Assembly (NCBI RefSeq): GCF_004359215.1
Contig: NC_090621.1
Span: 308,257-372,256, forward strand
DNA length: 64,000 nucleotides
Source of the DNA: Bremia lactucae
Lineage: Eukaryota > Oomycota > Peronosporomycetes > Peronosporales > Peronosporaceae
Direction: 5' to 3'
In this document: piece by piece, positions 31,849 through 44,340 of the stretch
Numbering within the stretch: the first letter of the stretch is position 1
Layout: every line of letters starts with the position of its first letter
Made by a program: the position numbers and the translations under genes
The notes under the pieces: model-generated
What the model saw: only the letters and a program-made list of their open reading frames with translations
What the model was told of the DNA's origin: nothing
Databases searched by the model: none

Positions 31849-32541
31849 TTAACCAAACCCATTCAACGTCCTTTTAAAGGATATCAGATAATGGTCTAGT
31901 TTGCCAGGCATTATTGTTGCTATACTAAAGCAAGTAATTAGAAGCCCTTGGAATTGGCGCAAATCCTTCACATGCCGTAGGATTGGCCATTCCTTTACTG
32001 ATCTTACCGTGTCTGGATTTGCTCGTACACCATGTGTACCAACGATGCAGCCCAATACAGGTATCTCACGGACCCCTATGATGCACTATTGCAAAATCAC
32101 GTGCAATTGGGCGTTCTTCAAAGTCTGCAACACAGCATCTAAATGACGCTTGTGCGACTCTATTGCGCTCGGCCCGTCCTCGGCCCTTCTATGCACAAAT
32201 ACATCGTCAAAGTAATGAGGCGCGTAGGCACGGTGCTGACGCATCACGTGAGCCACCACTCGGTTGAATGTTGCTGGTGCGTTTTTCAACCCTTGGGGCA
32301 TCACAAGCCATTTCCAAAGCATACCGCTTAGGGTTTTTACTGCCGTTTTGGCTACATCGGACTCCCTCATAAGTGCCTGATAGTAGCCATCCTTCGAATC
32401 CAACGCGAAAAAGATATTCGACTTTATCATGGAGTTCCACAAGAGATCTTTCCGCGGGATTGGCGTTTGCGCCGGTATGGTCGCCGTGTTCAGCTTATTA
32501 TAAGCATGAACCACGCGCCATCCACCTGTGGCTTTACGCAC
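31849..32541 (-). pseudogene. Gypsy reverse transcriptase of G3
   Basis: Frame 32541-32086 reads RKATGGWRVVHAYNKLNTAT, ALDSKDGYYQALMRESDV, SGMLWKWLVMPQGLKNAPAT and HYFDDVFVHRR, a good RT palm with the YFDD box. A frameshift separates it from 32055-31849 (VGTHGVRANPDTVRSVKEWP). Broken, but the catalytic motif is kept. Confidence 0.88.
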
Positions 32542-32795
32542 ACAAAAGGTCGGGCTGCAGTGAGGCGAGTTGCTCTAACGCACACTACCCGCCTTTGCTT
32601 GCTTGTCGAAGAACTCATCGATACAATCGACTTGTTCTTTCGGCAGCGGCCATTGCCTGGTCACAAAATATTTGGTGCCAGGTTCGACGTATATCCCGTG
32701 CCCGATGCCCCTATCTGATGATAGGCGGCTCGGCACTTCTTCTGAGAATATATCACGATGTTTTCACAATACTTCAAAGAACGGACTGTCTCTCA

Positions 32796-34379
32796 AGGCA
32801 TCCCAGCCTTGAGCAGCGAACCGTTTCTTTTTGTCCGTTTCTAGGACGCTCTCGTCCATTGTGGACGACGAGCAACAGTCTACCAAGCTCTCTTCTGAGA
32901 CTGGTGTGACTTTTTTGTGGGTCTTTCCTTTCTCTAATTCATCAAGAAACAGATCCCACGACATCTCCTGGGGATTTACTATCTCCTCGGCAGATTTAAA
33001 AACTTGCCGGGGCACCTCAACTGAGGATGCCACCGCATTTTTGTCTTTCACAGCCTCGTACACCTCGTTCGAAGGCCCGTTATCTTAATCAGGGACTGAT
33101 CCAAAGGTCACTCGCTTAGACCGTGCCTTAGATCGTCCTAATCTGTCGGGTACTCGTCCTTCGAGTCGCCACGACCTTTGACTGGGAAGCGGGTGTCGTT
33201 GCACTCCTGGCTAACACACCCCTTCCAACCGCACCAGGCTCTAGGCACTGTGCTGGTTTATGTGACGCATGATTTTCCTGTCAGCTCACCGCCTACTGCC
33301 ACAGGCTCTCGGCTCTGTGCAGGACATTCGGACGCATGACTACTTGTCATCGTCCTATTCACTACCTCAGTCTCCACGAGCTGGGTAGGAATTGGTGACG
33401 TTTGACATCCCGCCAACGGACCCTCAACTGTGTTCGACACGACATCAGTTGCATAGGCCTCTCGCAGGAGCACATCCTTTCCGGTGTCCTGCGTAGAGTT
33501 CGCAACTGTGCGTGTACGCCAGTCTATCCATGGTTGGTACTTTGCCAACCATGGCATGCCTAGGATGAGGTCATACGGACTCTCCATNAGGCATCCCAGC
33601 CTTGAGCAGCGAACCGTTTCTTTTTGTCCGTTTCTAGGACGCTCTCGTCCATTGTGGACGACGAGCAACAGTCTACCAAGCTCTCTTCTGAGACTGGTGT
33701 GACTTTTTTGTGGGTCTTTCCTTCCTCTAATTCATCAAGAAACAGATCCCACGACATCTCCGGGGGATTTACTATCTCCTCGGCAGATTTAAAAACTTGC
33801 CGGGGCACCTCAACTGAGAATGCCACCGCATTTTTGTCTTTTACAGCCTCGTACACCTCGTTTGAAGGCCCGTCCTCTTAATCAGGGACTGATCCAAAGG
33901 TCACTCGCTTAGACCGTGCCTTTGATCGTCCTAATCTGTCGGATACTCGTCCTTCGAGTCGCCACGACCTTTGACTGGGAAGCGGGTGTCGTTGCACTCC
34001 TGGCTAACACACCCCTTCCAACCGCACCAGGCTCTAGGCACTGTGCTGGTTTATGTGACGCATGATTTTCCTGTCACCTCACCGCCTACTGCCACAGGCT
34101 CTCGGCTCTGTGCACGACATTCGGACGCATGACTACTTGTCATCGTCCTTTTAACTTCCCCAGTCTCCAAGAGCTGGGTAGAATTGGTGACGTTTGACAT
34201 CCCGTCAACGCACCCTGAACTGTGTTCGACACGACATCAGTTACATACGCCTCTCGCAGGAGCACATCCTTTCTGGTGTCCTGCTTAGAGTTCGCAACTG
34301 TACTTGTATGCCAGTCTATCCATGGTTGGAATTTTGTCAACTATGGCATGCCTAGGATGAGGTCATATGAACTCTCCAT
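32796..34379. repeat. About 790-bp direct duplication flanking an N
   Basis: 32796-33587 and 33589-34379 are near-identical, in the same order, and meet at the N. The left copy ends and the right copy begins exactly at the N, the pattern of two overlapping contig ends joined without merging. Scattered substitutions distinguish the copies, so they may be two alleles or two element copies. Confidence 0.85.
33588..33588. other. Assembly gap (single N)
   Basis: One N at the border of the duplicated segment. Gap size is unknown. Confidence 0.9.
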
Positions 34380-34748
34380 ACATAGCACTGTGAACTTCTC
34401 TTTACAAGAGAAGTCACTAAAGCTGAAGGAGAGTTCTACCTGAACTCCCTCAGACTTAACGAGCGCGCCGTTCGCTAAACGAACGGTTGCCTCTTCTCGC
34501 TTGCCATCCTGGCAAAGCGACTCAAATATCGCTGGTCTCTTTCTTGAACCGCAAGTTTTACAAATTTTGTGATGCACCCGAATCCACTTGGTGGGTCATC
34601 ACCTGAGCATAGCCTCGTACTTGGGCGCTATAGACCAGCAGTTTTGAGATCCGAAATTTTGAGACATCAGGGACTATGCTACCCATTTGTTCCACAACTC
34701 TGAACTTAGGGGTAGCTTTAGAGTCCGCGTCAGTAGAACATCCCGCCC

Positions 34749-35744
34749 CTACTGCGCTCCAGCATTTCCTGACCCATTAGTGGTCGATGCAGAACTCATG
34801 CGTCTCGCATGCTGGTTCTTGCCATCGCCCTTGAGGAAGGGAGTCCTCTTGCTGGGCGTCTTCGATCCAGCAGAGACCCTGGCATAGCAGCGAGCTATCA
34901 TATGGCCGCACTTGCCGAATCTATAGCAGACAACGTCTGCATTGCCCAACTCCATTGGAGTGGCATCTGTCCTCTCGGCCGACGGCTTATGCCAAGCAGT
35001 CGCCGAGGCACTGTTGTAGGATTGCTCCTCAACTAAGGCAATTTGGATTGCCTCTTCCATCGTCGACGGCACCTTTCTGAAAAGGCCCTGTCGCGATGGG
35101 CCATGCCGTAGTCCGTTCATAAACGTAGGCACCTTATTGTGCTCCGATACTGGACCTACGATAATGGACGCCGACAGCGAGCGCATCTCTTGCACATAAT
35201 CTTGCAGAGATCGCGTCGCCTGTCGCGCCCCAAAGAAGCGCGCCTGAAGCAACACTTCGTTGTTCGGCGGCTGGTACATGGCGCGAATCTTTTCCTTAAA
35301 GATCGCCCATGTAGGGAACGCCTTTCTGTCCGCCATAAGCGCCGAGTAAGACCACTCTGAGGCCTTACCGCGCAGATGCGACATGGCGTACGACACCATC
35401 CGGCTGTCGTCCCCGATGACCGCATTGCTCCACTGCTAAAGCCAGTGGACAATCGTGTGCGCTGCAGTTCCATCAAACTTGGGCGGGTCCATCCGAATGG
35501 GCCTCGGTTGATGCGGCCGGGCAGAGAGCATCTCAACAGTCCTGTTGAGAGCCTCGCTCCAAGCCTGCAGCTCATCCTGAGCGTGAGTGACGGACTCTGC
35601 CGCAGCATGGCCCCGTGCCTCGGACGCGGCCCTTCGCTGTCCGAGCACGAATGCCTCAAACTGCTCCAACTGAGCAACATGTTGCTCAGGAGGACTACCC
35701 AGGAGCCTGGCCAGGGCTTATTCACCACGTCCCTGCGCCATTAG
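34749..35744 (-). pseudogene. Gypsy gag of G3
   Basis: A 216-residue frame (35399-34749) has the retrotransposon gag core (SHLRGKASEWSYSALM, then FPTWAIFKEKIRAMYQPPNN, LQDYVQEMRSLSASI) and a knuckle CYRFGKCGHMIARC with one Cys changed to Phe or shifted. The preceding part (35669-35436) has PRPIRMDPPKFDGTAAHTIV, the usual start of the gag homology, and is cut from the rest by a stop. The plus-strand frames here are shadows. Confidence 0.82.
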
Positions 35745-35954
35745 CCCTGCCACCTCCCGATGATGTTCGGAGAGGTGGGGAAAATGAGCCCAATCAATGT
35801 TGAGGCTCATCCTCACGTACACACGCAGAGATGCGGTTCGTGGAGAGGATTTCAAGTGCTACGAAATGTAGGCGGGCACGTCGTAATGGGGCCACGCTCT
35901 ACCTAGACACACCCTAGCACATCGAGAAAGCGGTTAAACCAGCTTTTCTTGCGT

Positions 35955-36405
35955 GCAGTGAGGTAGTTGTGGTGGGCGTGTTAGCGACCTCACCCAACGC
36001 ACTAAGTACTTTAGTTAAGTGTCGTCACGGGAGCGGTAAATCGACCTCTCGTGCGCACTTAGCAAGTAGAAAGTAGTTTTCAGACTGATTTACATTTAAT
36101 CGCATTAGTTTTTATAATCAGAATGTCATCTCTATAGATAAACCTTAATATGTATTGCGAGCGTATCTTTTTAAATACCTCGCGTAACGGATGACGCTAG
36201 CTGTCATCACGGATGACGCTAGGCATCATCCCTCCTAATATAGATGCACCTGTGTGCAGCAAATACACAAGGGTTGGTCACAAATGTGAACCACATCCGA
36301 GTGCTAGGTTTAACCACTTTATTTAAGTAATTGACCATCCCCTAAAGTACACCAAGTGTACTTAACGGGGACTGTGTAACATCAGGCTTACTTTAGCCCG
36401 TTACA
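35955..36405 (-). repeat. 5' LTR of G3, minus orientation
   Basis: Reverse complement matches 30125-30560, including TGTAACG at the outer end (about 36405) and the hairpin near 36350. It carries a short local duplication, GGATGACGCTAG, near 36187-36220, that the other copy has once. Confidence 0.72.
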
Positions 36406-37141
36406 TACGATCACAATCACGAACCCTTTGCCGACTCAGCTGTTCATCCGCAAGGACGCGCGCTGACAGAAGAGCAGCGGAAAGATGTAATCCAAGCTGC
36501 GGTTGATCGACAGAAACCTGTCCGAATAGTGGCCGCAATGCGCCGTCGCAGGGATAAAACAACCCCCCCCCGGGAATGCTAACAACTTCAAGCAAGTGGA
36601 GCATCTGCACATCCTAGCTGGTCGTTCCCCGCTTGTTGCTCTTCTTGATCGCCTTGAATATCGCCCTAAAGTGCCCTTTTTTGCTACATTTTATGGTCAA
36701 CAAGAATTGACGCATCTATTAACCATTCCCCTTCCGCGTAAGAAAATTGCCGCCGATTTAGTACTGAAAGATTTGGTTGATCAACTCAACGTACAAGATC
36801 AACTGTTTTGGATCGACTTTGATGCACGTTGTGGAAGTACGATGTAGTCAAAAGGGACAACATTGAAGATCAATGTTCTTTACAGTAATTTATATTTAAA
36901 TGATAAATGTCAATCGATTTAAGTGGAAGTACCGTCCACGCATCGAATTTTTACCTTTGCCGACTTCATCATGGCTGGTCAACGTGAGAAGATTACCTTT
37001 AAGCGTTACGGCATATACAACAGGTGTTTTCTGCCTTTAGTACCTAAGACATTTGTCACTGATCGTGAACTGGCCTATGTGAATGCCCTTTCGACAGTAT
37101 TTGTTGACCATAACAACGTTAAATTCCTTTTGTTTCAGTAA
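36406..37141 (+). pseudogene. FAR1-like MULE transposase remnant (second MULE family)
   Basis: Plus-strand pieces read YDHNHEPFADSAVHPQGRAL and TEEQRKDVIQAA, then LAGRSPLVALLDRLE, and later KTFVTDRELAYVNALSTVF, the conserved TDREL acidic motif of MULE transposases. Frameshifts and a C-run near 36563 break it. It starts directly at the end of the G3 LTR, so one element inserted next to or into the other. It differs in sequence from the 5 kb and 58 kb MULE copies. Confidence 0.72.
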
Positions 37142-39799
37142 AACGTCAGTGAAATATTTTACGCAGCAGAAAGACCTTTGCAAGCTTTGCAGCCTCCAAA
37201 AGTCTTGAAGAGCATTGGAACAGCTTGATGCGATTGAAAAAATGCAATTTTATACAATCGACAATTGACTAGTATGAATGAGATTTTTCCTCGCCATGTC
37301 ATGATTTTTCTTGAGAAACTTGACTGCAGTTCCAGGACCTTTTTGAAGCAGTCTTTATATGAGATACGCTGCATTTTTTGGTCATACATCAGCTTCGCGC
37401 GTTGAAAGCGCGCGTGTAGCAGTCAAGGATTACTGTGTCTACGGGATATATTTTGACGGTGGAAAATATATGCCAGCTCGCTTGTGATAAATAGCTTGCG
37501 ACTACACACTTCAAAAAGGTCGGGAGCGGGCGTCAATGGGGTTTGGCTAAATATAAGTATTTTGTGCCGTTACCGGCAAGGTTCCTGCTGCAGCTTTAAA
37601 TATAGCAGCAACGCGGCACATACCTGAAGAAGAATGATATAACAATGTGGAATGTCGCAGTATGTTTACTTCGAACATTGACACACCATGCAGGCACAAG
37701 TCCGACAAGCTGCAGCCGAAGCAGCAGCAATACCTGCCAGAATGCCAAGGATGCTAAGCCTCGAAGATTTGATTCACACTGGTGGTTGTGCAGCCTTATT
37801 GGCAAGAAGAATGCATGTAGCACCCACATCAATTCGAGAAAGAATATAGCGCATCCAAGAAGAATTTGAATAGACCAAACGTAAATGAGCAGTATCCGAA
37901 GAGGTTTATTTTTATAGTTATGAGGGACACAAGGATAAATCTGACATAGTTATCTGCATAGCTTGGATTTTTGGGCACTCCAAAATCAGACTTTGCGGCA
38001 GAAAAGTGCTTGTAAAAGAAGTGGGTATAATCATCACTAAGTCCGAAAAGGGCCAACAACGCCAAAAACGAAAATTGCGTGTAGCCAGCTCTTCAAAAAT
38101 CATATTTCTCTTATATAGGGAAACCTGGTACTTTATGGATGCAGAAATTTGGGCATCCAAAATCACTATGGGAAATTTTTCGGCAGAAAAGCGATCGTAA
38201 GAGACGTGGCTGTAGTCACCACTACGTCCATATTAGGCCCAACACGGCCCGAAAAGCAGAAACTGTTGAGCCGTAGCTCCTCAAAATCGGCTTGACTAAG
38301 ATTGGAAATCGCGCTGGAGGTATGGAAAAGTTGTGTCTTCAAAAATGCTTGTTTAATATTTTTAATGGTAGGTGAGTGGTGGTTTGCGAAAAGGGAGTGG
38401 TGAATAGCGGCTCCCAAAAAGTAGCATCGTTTTATAATTTTGACTTTACTGTGACTATATTACCAACTTTAGTTTTATTTAGGCAACAAAAACAATTATT
38501 TGTTCATTGGTTGATTTATGTTTATACCAACCCCGCCAATCGTTATGGGACACGTTTGGGCGGTGCGCAAGAAGTGCTGTACATAATTGTTGCTTATGTA
38601 TTAAATTCAGTGGATAGAAGATCGTTATGAAAGAACTTAATATAGTAATACAATTTTATTAGTCTCTTTACTAAAGCCTTACTACTGACCTAGAGTAGCT
38701 AAGACTTCTTAGCTACTAATGACCCTCATTTCTTATTTCAGAAAAAGTCACCACCCTTCGCGTACCCTCAGAAGAGATGAGCGTCCTACAATGAGGATCT
38801 TTGAGAGAACATGCCTTTTTAGGGGTTCACCTGCGCCCTTATTTAAGGCAGTGGTCAAGACAATTAGGCCGCGTACGAAGAGCACAAGAAGAAGTGCTGC
38901 AACATGCAGCTGACGATATTACGTCTGACATGCCAAGGCTAGAAATGAAATTCCTTGTCATTGCGAAACGTGCTCTTGCAAAAGAAGACGTTGCGCTGTG
39001 TGAAACTCAGGTAGAGCGTGCCAGCGAGCAGCAGCATCATTATCACAAGCTCGCGCAGAAGCATAAGAAGGTGAACAAGACACGTGACCAGGTAAAGATT
39101 AGCATACCGCTCAGAAGGCAGTCTATACGATGACACATCAACACAACCAATGTTGAAAGCCTTTAGCAGACAGGCTCGAGCCTAGGCCTATGAAGTGGGG
39201 GGCGGAGAAGACTTGCGCACCACCGCGCAAATACTACTTCGTGAAAACGGAGCTCATTGGGTAAAAAAATGTCCAATAGCTAGTGAATTTTACAAGGAAG
39301 CAGCTTTGAGCAAATGAACGACGTGAAAATAAACAATTGCAAGTAAAAGCTGTCCAGTTTTAGGTACGTCTAAAGACCTACTTGTTATCCTCAAAACCGT
39401 TTTCAAAAAGACATCCTGGGCAGATACCCGCGCCGACTGCATCCTGCTTACTTACCGAATGGTATGTGAGCTAAATGAACTGAGTCCCTGTGCTTGTGTA
39501 GAGAAGGTGGCTACACCTGTTGAAGTACCCACGCAAGCAAAGGAAATCTTTCCGCGAATGCGCACTATCACACACTGTACTTTGAGTACACAGTATGTGC
39601 GGACATTATGATGCGTTAGCTGCGCCAGATATATAGCATGAAAGCGATGGGAAAATTTGACAATGATTTCGTAGCAACCCGTTTGCTGTGCAAACATGTA
39701 TAGGGTAGTTATTAGATCCATCTTTCCTGAATCGAACATTGTAAGCTACGTGCACGCACCGAGGTGTAGCATTTTCTTTTAGCTGAAGAGAGACAATTA
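37142..39799. other. Repeat-rich region without a recognisable gene
   Basis: Frames are short. A charged frame at 38801-39133 (AEEVLQHAADD-like, then ERASEQQHHYHKLAQKHKKV) and sequence to about 39310 look like remnants of an element's gag or capsid region, not identified. An imperfect tandem repeat lies at 37970-38295. Confidence 0.4.
37965..38295. repeat. Imperfect two-copy tandem repeat
   Basis: TTGGGCA(C)TCCAAAATCA...CGGCAGAAAAG, then a TAATCATCACTA or TAGTCACCACTA segment, then AGCTC(T/C)TC AAAATC, occurs at about 37971-38102 and again at about 38150-38292 with the same order and spacing. No function is evident. Confidence 0.6.
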
Positions 39800-40421
39800 G
39801 GAAATAGGAGGTACACGCTACCTTCTCGTCCTCAAAGACGAGTTAATTTTTATTGTGAGTTGGCGCCATGTGTTTCTTCAACAAGCTCCGTGACAACAAT
39901 GGCTGTGCTCGACTGGACAAAAAGATTCGTCCTGCCGTCCATGTGGGTCCTTTGACAACGGCAGCATTAAAACAAATCATTGATGAAGAATCTGCTTGAC
40001 CGCACGATCGTGCTACATAAGTTTGTGCACGTGGATACTTCTTGGATGAAAGGGACACTCAAGCACTTGAACTGCGATGCACTTCAGGTAATTCGAGTAC
40101 TGATCTTTGAGACGCAACCTGGAACAAAAGCTGACAGTTTCTTGGCTTCTACAGCAAGCCAACCTCGTTCAATCACCTGTCAAATTACTGGGTGAGAGAG
40201 CACCCATTGAGTTGCTCGCTGACTTGCATGTACCGACCCCGCTGGCTACGGCGCCGCTATCGCGAAATTTGCAGACGAACAACAAGGTGATGCACATTGA
40301 TGTAGCTGCAGTTCATAAGAGATTAGAAGCTCTGCGAGAGTGCTTGCAGTTAATGCATGAAGAAGTAGCCGAACGCAAAGAGAAATCACGGCTCTATTAT
40401 ACGAGAGCGAAGGCAGGATAA
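39800..40421 (+). pseudogene. Gypsy integrase remnant of a different family
   Basis: Plus strand: YLLVLKDE-like start near 39820, MAVLDWTKRFVLPSMWV near 39900, FDNGSIKTN near 39950, and a C-terminal part with LLGERAPIELLADLHVPTPL followed by LRECLQLMHEEVAERKEKSR at 40190-40400. This order matches integrase of oomycete chromovirus-like gypsy elements. It is frame-broken. Confidence 0.6.
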
Positions 40422-40464
40422 TAAATATTTAAACTGCCTAACAAAGATTGTTCCCCAGAACAAT

Positions 40465-42060
40465 ATGCCGGGATGTACGATGTACAGTGCACTTGACTTA
40501 GTCGATGGTTATTGCCAACTGCTCATGCGAGTTGGCGATATCCCGCTTACAGTGGTCAGCACCCTAAGCGGTATGCTACGGGAGTGGTTGTTTATGCCAC
40601 AACGGCTTTCGAACGCCGCGGCATCATTTAATAGTCTAGTGACGCAACTGTTCAGCCCTAACGAGGTTATACATAGACTTATTTTAATGACATATTTGCC
40701 CAGAATCGTGCGGAGCAGGGTCGGTCGGATGTGAAAACCCATTTAGACCATTTGTGAGCAGTGCCCGAGTGCATGCACACGAATAAATTGTATGCCAATG
40801 CATTTTTGGCGACAAAGAAAAAAAAAATATTCTTTTCCGGGTGCTTCATTGTGAAGCGAGGCATACGAGCGGATCCCGCTAAAGTAAATGCCGTAGTTGA
40901 TTAGCCGGTTCCTAAGAAACAAAAGTATTTGAATAAGTGGTTGGCTCTAACCGACCATTTACACAAATATAGCGAAAATACCGCTGTTATGGACTAGCAC
41001 AGAGCGTAATGCTTTTCAAATAGTTAAGGAAGTCTTATCCATGCCCGGCACTCTCAAATCCAAATTGGCCTTTAAGTGTCGCCTGTGACAAATCGGATTT
41101 TGATATTGGCAGTGCTCTGTTACAAACAGATGATGATGGGTGGAACGCGTAATTGTGTTCGAGTCAAGACAGATTAGAGCTGCGGAAAAGACCTACCCAG
41201 TTCAAGACAAAGCGTTACTTGCTATGAAATATGCTCTCGTCAAATTCCGAGTCATCTGCTAGGATCTGAACCGTTTGTTATCTATACAGACGATGCGTCA
41301 TTACGCAATTCGACTTAGTCGCCCCCATGTCTCACAGAGAATGGCCCGATGGCTAACCTTTTTCGCCAAATACAACTTCGAGTTGAAGAATAAGCCTGGC
41401 AAGCAGAATGCTTTTGCTGACGCGTTATCATGCAGGCCGAATTATGAGCTCTCGCTTTACACGGAATTAATCCGTCCGGCTTACGCCAAGGATGAACAGT
41501 GTAGCTTTGCCACGAGCTCTAAAAAGAACTGAATCGGATTTTAAATGTCGGCACGTTTGCGTGCTAGGTTATATCGTTTTTTTTTCTTCCGATAACGGCC
41601 TGTTGCTTTATTGCATGGATGCTGCGGATACTTCGCGCATGATGAGAATTTGAAGTATCAAATACTCTATGAGGCACACGATACTGTCCTTGGTGGTCAT
41701 CTCGGTTGCAAAAGGACCTACGGATCTGAAAGCCAAATTTATTGATGCCCAAGCTTTCAAAACGGATAAGCACATGCGTTCTTACATGCGAAACTTGCCA
41801 GCGGGTAAAACCATAAGCCCATGCTGCTGCACCACTGGCAAGTGTGCCGGTACCCACAGGGTGTTATGAGTCCATTATTTGGATTTTGGTTGTGGCCTAC
41901 CGAAAGATTCGGCCGGTAACGCCGGCATCGTGGTCTTTGTTGACCGATTGAGCAAAATGGCTCATATAGCCGGCTGTACCGGATATAATTGATGGTGAAG
42001 GTACCGCGAGGCTGTTCATTGATCGCGTGTTTCGACAACACGGCTTGCCTGTGGAATTGT
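40465..42060 (+). pseudogene. Gypsy RT, RNase H and integrase remnant
   Basis: RT at 40465-40734 reads YSALDLVDGYCQLLMRVGDI, then LSGMLREWLFMPQRLSNAAA; the FDD box is lost to a frameshift near 40680. RNase H at about 41050-41530 has YTDDASLR, SQRMARWLTFFAKYNFELKN and KPGKQNAFADALSCRPN. Integrase traces follow (YEAHDTVLGGHLG near 41665, VDRLSKMAH near 41940). Plus strand throughout, many indels. Hairpins like GCCAACT/AGTTGGC (40515) recur. Confidence 0.75.
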
Positions 42061-42359
42061 CTCTAATCCAACCCGATTCCACGAGTAAATTATGAAAATC
42101 TATTTTCCGAGTGCTTGGCACCAGATTGGACATGTCCATCGCGTACAATCCGTACAATCCGGTCCTGTCAAGATCCACCGGTTCCGGGTCGAACTTGATC
42201 CGCTTCACCAAGCGATCTCTGTAGCGGAACAGAAGGACTTAAGCCTAAACAGCTTTTGTTAACTCTCACGCTTATCATCCTGAGACGGGAAACGAACTGC
42301 GAAAGCCCATGAAATTCTCGTATATAGAGAGCGGGAAACCTCAATCTTCAAGTTACAAA

Positions 42360-44340
42360 ACGATGACAAAAATGTAATCGTTGTCAAAAGACGGGCCACT
42401 ATGCCTATGACTGTAGCCAGTGCCTAGAAACAGTGAGCAAAATGATCGACCTCCCGCTAGGAACATTGGAGCCGCGGACCCGACGCTGATGCGAATTCGC
42501 AACAGCGAGGGGGATCAAATAAAGGTCGGGGTCAATAGGGGCGGAGCGCCCAACTGATCTAGCAACGCTTACAAACTTACAGGCCTTTTGACGAAAGTTG
42601 CTCCTTACCCATAACAATTGTATATAATCACCCCAGGTGATGAGGTTGACCTCATCACCTTAAAAAATAGTTGCAAACTAATTGCCACTTAAATCCCTAG
42701 CCGATTGTGGGGCATCGAGCAACTTAATCTGACGCCAGTCGCTACAACATCGTCCACAGAAATTAATCTAGCGTGATCTACCTCTCACGAGGACGACAGT
42801 GCGCTCACAACACGCCAATCTGTAAAAGTAAAGAAACGTAGTTGGTGTCCAGTACACGTTAAAAGGGTAAACAGTACGATGATAACTTCATCGTACTGAA
42901 TTTGAGATAGCAAATTTGATATCATCCTTGGATTACCATGGCTTAAAAAGTACGAGCCATCCAAATTTTGGCACATTTAACCATAACAATGCCTGTCTCT
43001 CGCTCATCAGATAGCTTTCTGGTGAATGTCTTTTAGCGTCCACAAGGGTATAAATGTCCTACGACTAAATGTGATGGCTTCACATGTGGTATGGTCGTTA
43101 GCACGACTGCACAAGACCTTAGCGTGATAACCCATCACATAATGGAAATAGAATTTGGCGGCTGTTCACAAGCGGGGGCAGTGTCAAAGGTCGACCATTC
43201 GAATAGATCGGATGGATTAAAACAAATACACTTGATAAAAAGCAACCTCAAAAGAAGTTTAAAACGCCTATTGCAAGAGACAGTGCAAAAAACGTACATC
43301 GTCAAGAAAAACAATCGTAGAGGATCTCGCTGTAGTTGCACAATTACAACTTGAGTCAGTTGGAGGGATGCCCCTAAAAAATAAGGGAAGCAGTCTCATA
43401 TAACTGATAGGTATGAGTCTCATATGCCTTTGGAAATAAGTTTCAAGGAAAAAAGTGAGATATTGAATGACTTGTAACAAGGATCATAAGTAGGTGCTTC
43501 CACACTTGATCTGATAGCGTATATGCTTGATCTGATAGCGTATACACTTGATCTGATAGCGCCTCCGAAAAAAACTTCAGAGATAACTTTATTCCCATCG
43601 CTACAACCGAAACGGTTCTTGCGTGATCTGCATAGTGGCAAAATCAAGTAGATCCGGGTACTTGACACGTATTACAAGTACGTCGCTGATATTCGGTCAG
43701 CAATAGTATTTCCTGAGAACTAACGGGATCTAAGCAGCTTATTGATGGCCGAAAGTGTCCTCGATGAGAAGACTCGGATGGAACGTTAACGTCTCAATCC
43801 TGAAAATGGTTAAAAACAAATCGTTTGTATAAGTATTGAATGACTTTAAGAATTTGTTTCCTGATTCGGTAGCGTGCGAGTTGCCGATGAATAGAAGCAC
43901 TCGACACGAAACCGACATGATACCTGGTTCGAAATACTGTGTCATGAAACAGTGACCATTGCCTCGTGAACAAGTCAGCGATCGACAAATTCTTTACCGT
44001 TCGCTTAGCAGCGAATCACATGAGGGACTATGCCATAATATTTCTTGTTCGTTAAAGAAAATATAAAAATGCCCGGGAATGCTGATTTTCAGCAGTGCTT
44101 CAAAGGAGACAATATTGAAGCAATCGCCAATCTTGGCAGACCAAGACAGACCATTTCATGTGGTCTCTCTCCTAGCATTCTCGCAATCGGCTGTGCGTTG
44201 ATGCAGTTGATACAGACGGCGCAGAGCGCGTCTTCTACTAACATTCAAGTCAGCTTCAACAAACTAAATGTAAATATCCGTTGCATGCCAAGGACCGCTT
44301 TGCCATCAAATATGCCTGGCTAAGTTTAGGGTGTATCTCA
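42360..44340 (+). pseudogene. Gypsy gag knuckle, protease and RNase H remnant
   Basis: A knuckle, KCNRCQKTGHYAYDC, lies at about 42370-42415; ADCGASSNLI, the protease active-site start, near 42700; KFDIILGLPWLKKYEPS near 42910-42960; RNase H at 44070-44330 (DFQQCFKG, then SPSILAIGCALMQLIQTA). The RT in between is deleted or unreadable. Closely related in sequence to G1, but on the plus strand. Confidence 0.7.

Larger units (their letters stand above)
32764..34577 (-). pseudogene. Gypsy protease and linker region of G3, duplicated across an assembly join
   Basis: YDLILGMPWLAKYQPWIDWR, the end of a retroviral-type aspartic protease, appears on the left copy; a second copy lies at about 34380-34320. 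Linker frames such as SVEVPRQVFKSAEEIVNPQE appear twice (33063-32764 and 33856-33560). The doubling is explained by the N at 33588. Confidence 0.7.
30560..36405 (-). mobile_element. Ty3/gypsy element G3, nearly complete but broken
   Basis: Minus-strand order: 5' LTR (36405 to about 35955), gag (35744-34749), protease (about 34577 to 33258), RT (32541-31849), RNase H (31665-31246), integrase (31246 to about 30660). Integrase is cut off at about 30650, where sequence from an oppositely oriented LTR plus leader begins. An assembly join with a duplicated segment lies in the protease region. Domain order and motifs are those of Ty3/gypsy. Its frames are longer than those of G1, so it is younger or less decayed, and it shows fewer hairpins. 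Confidence 0.85.

Noticed and set aside
34749..35744. Plus-strand frames over the G3 gag
   Set aside because: The minus strand shows the gag core and knuckle; the plus frames lack any family feature.
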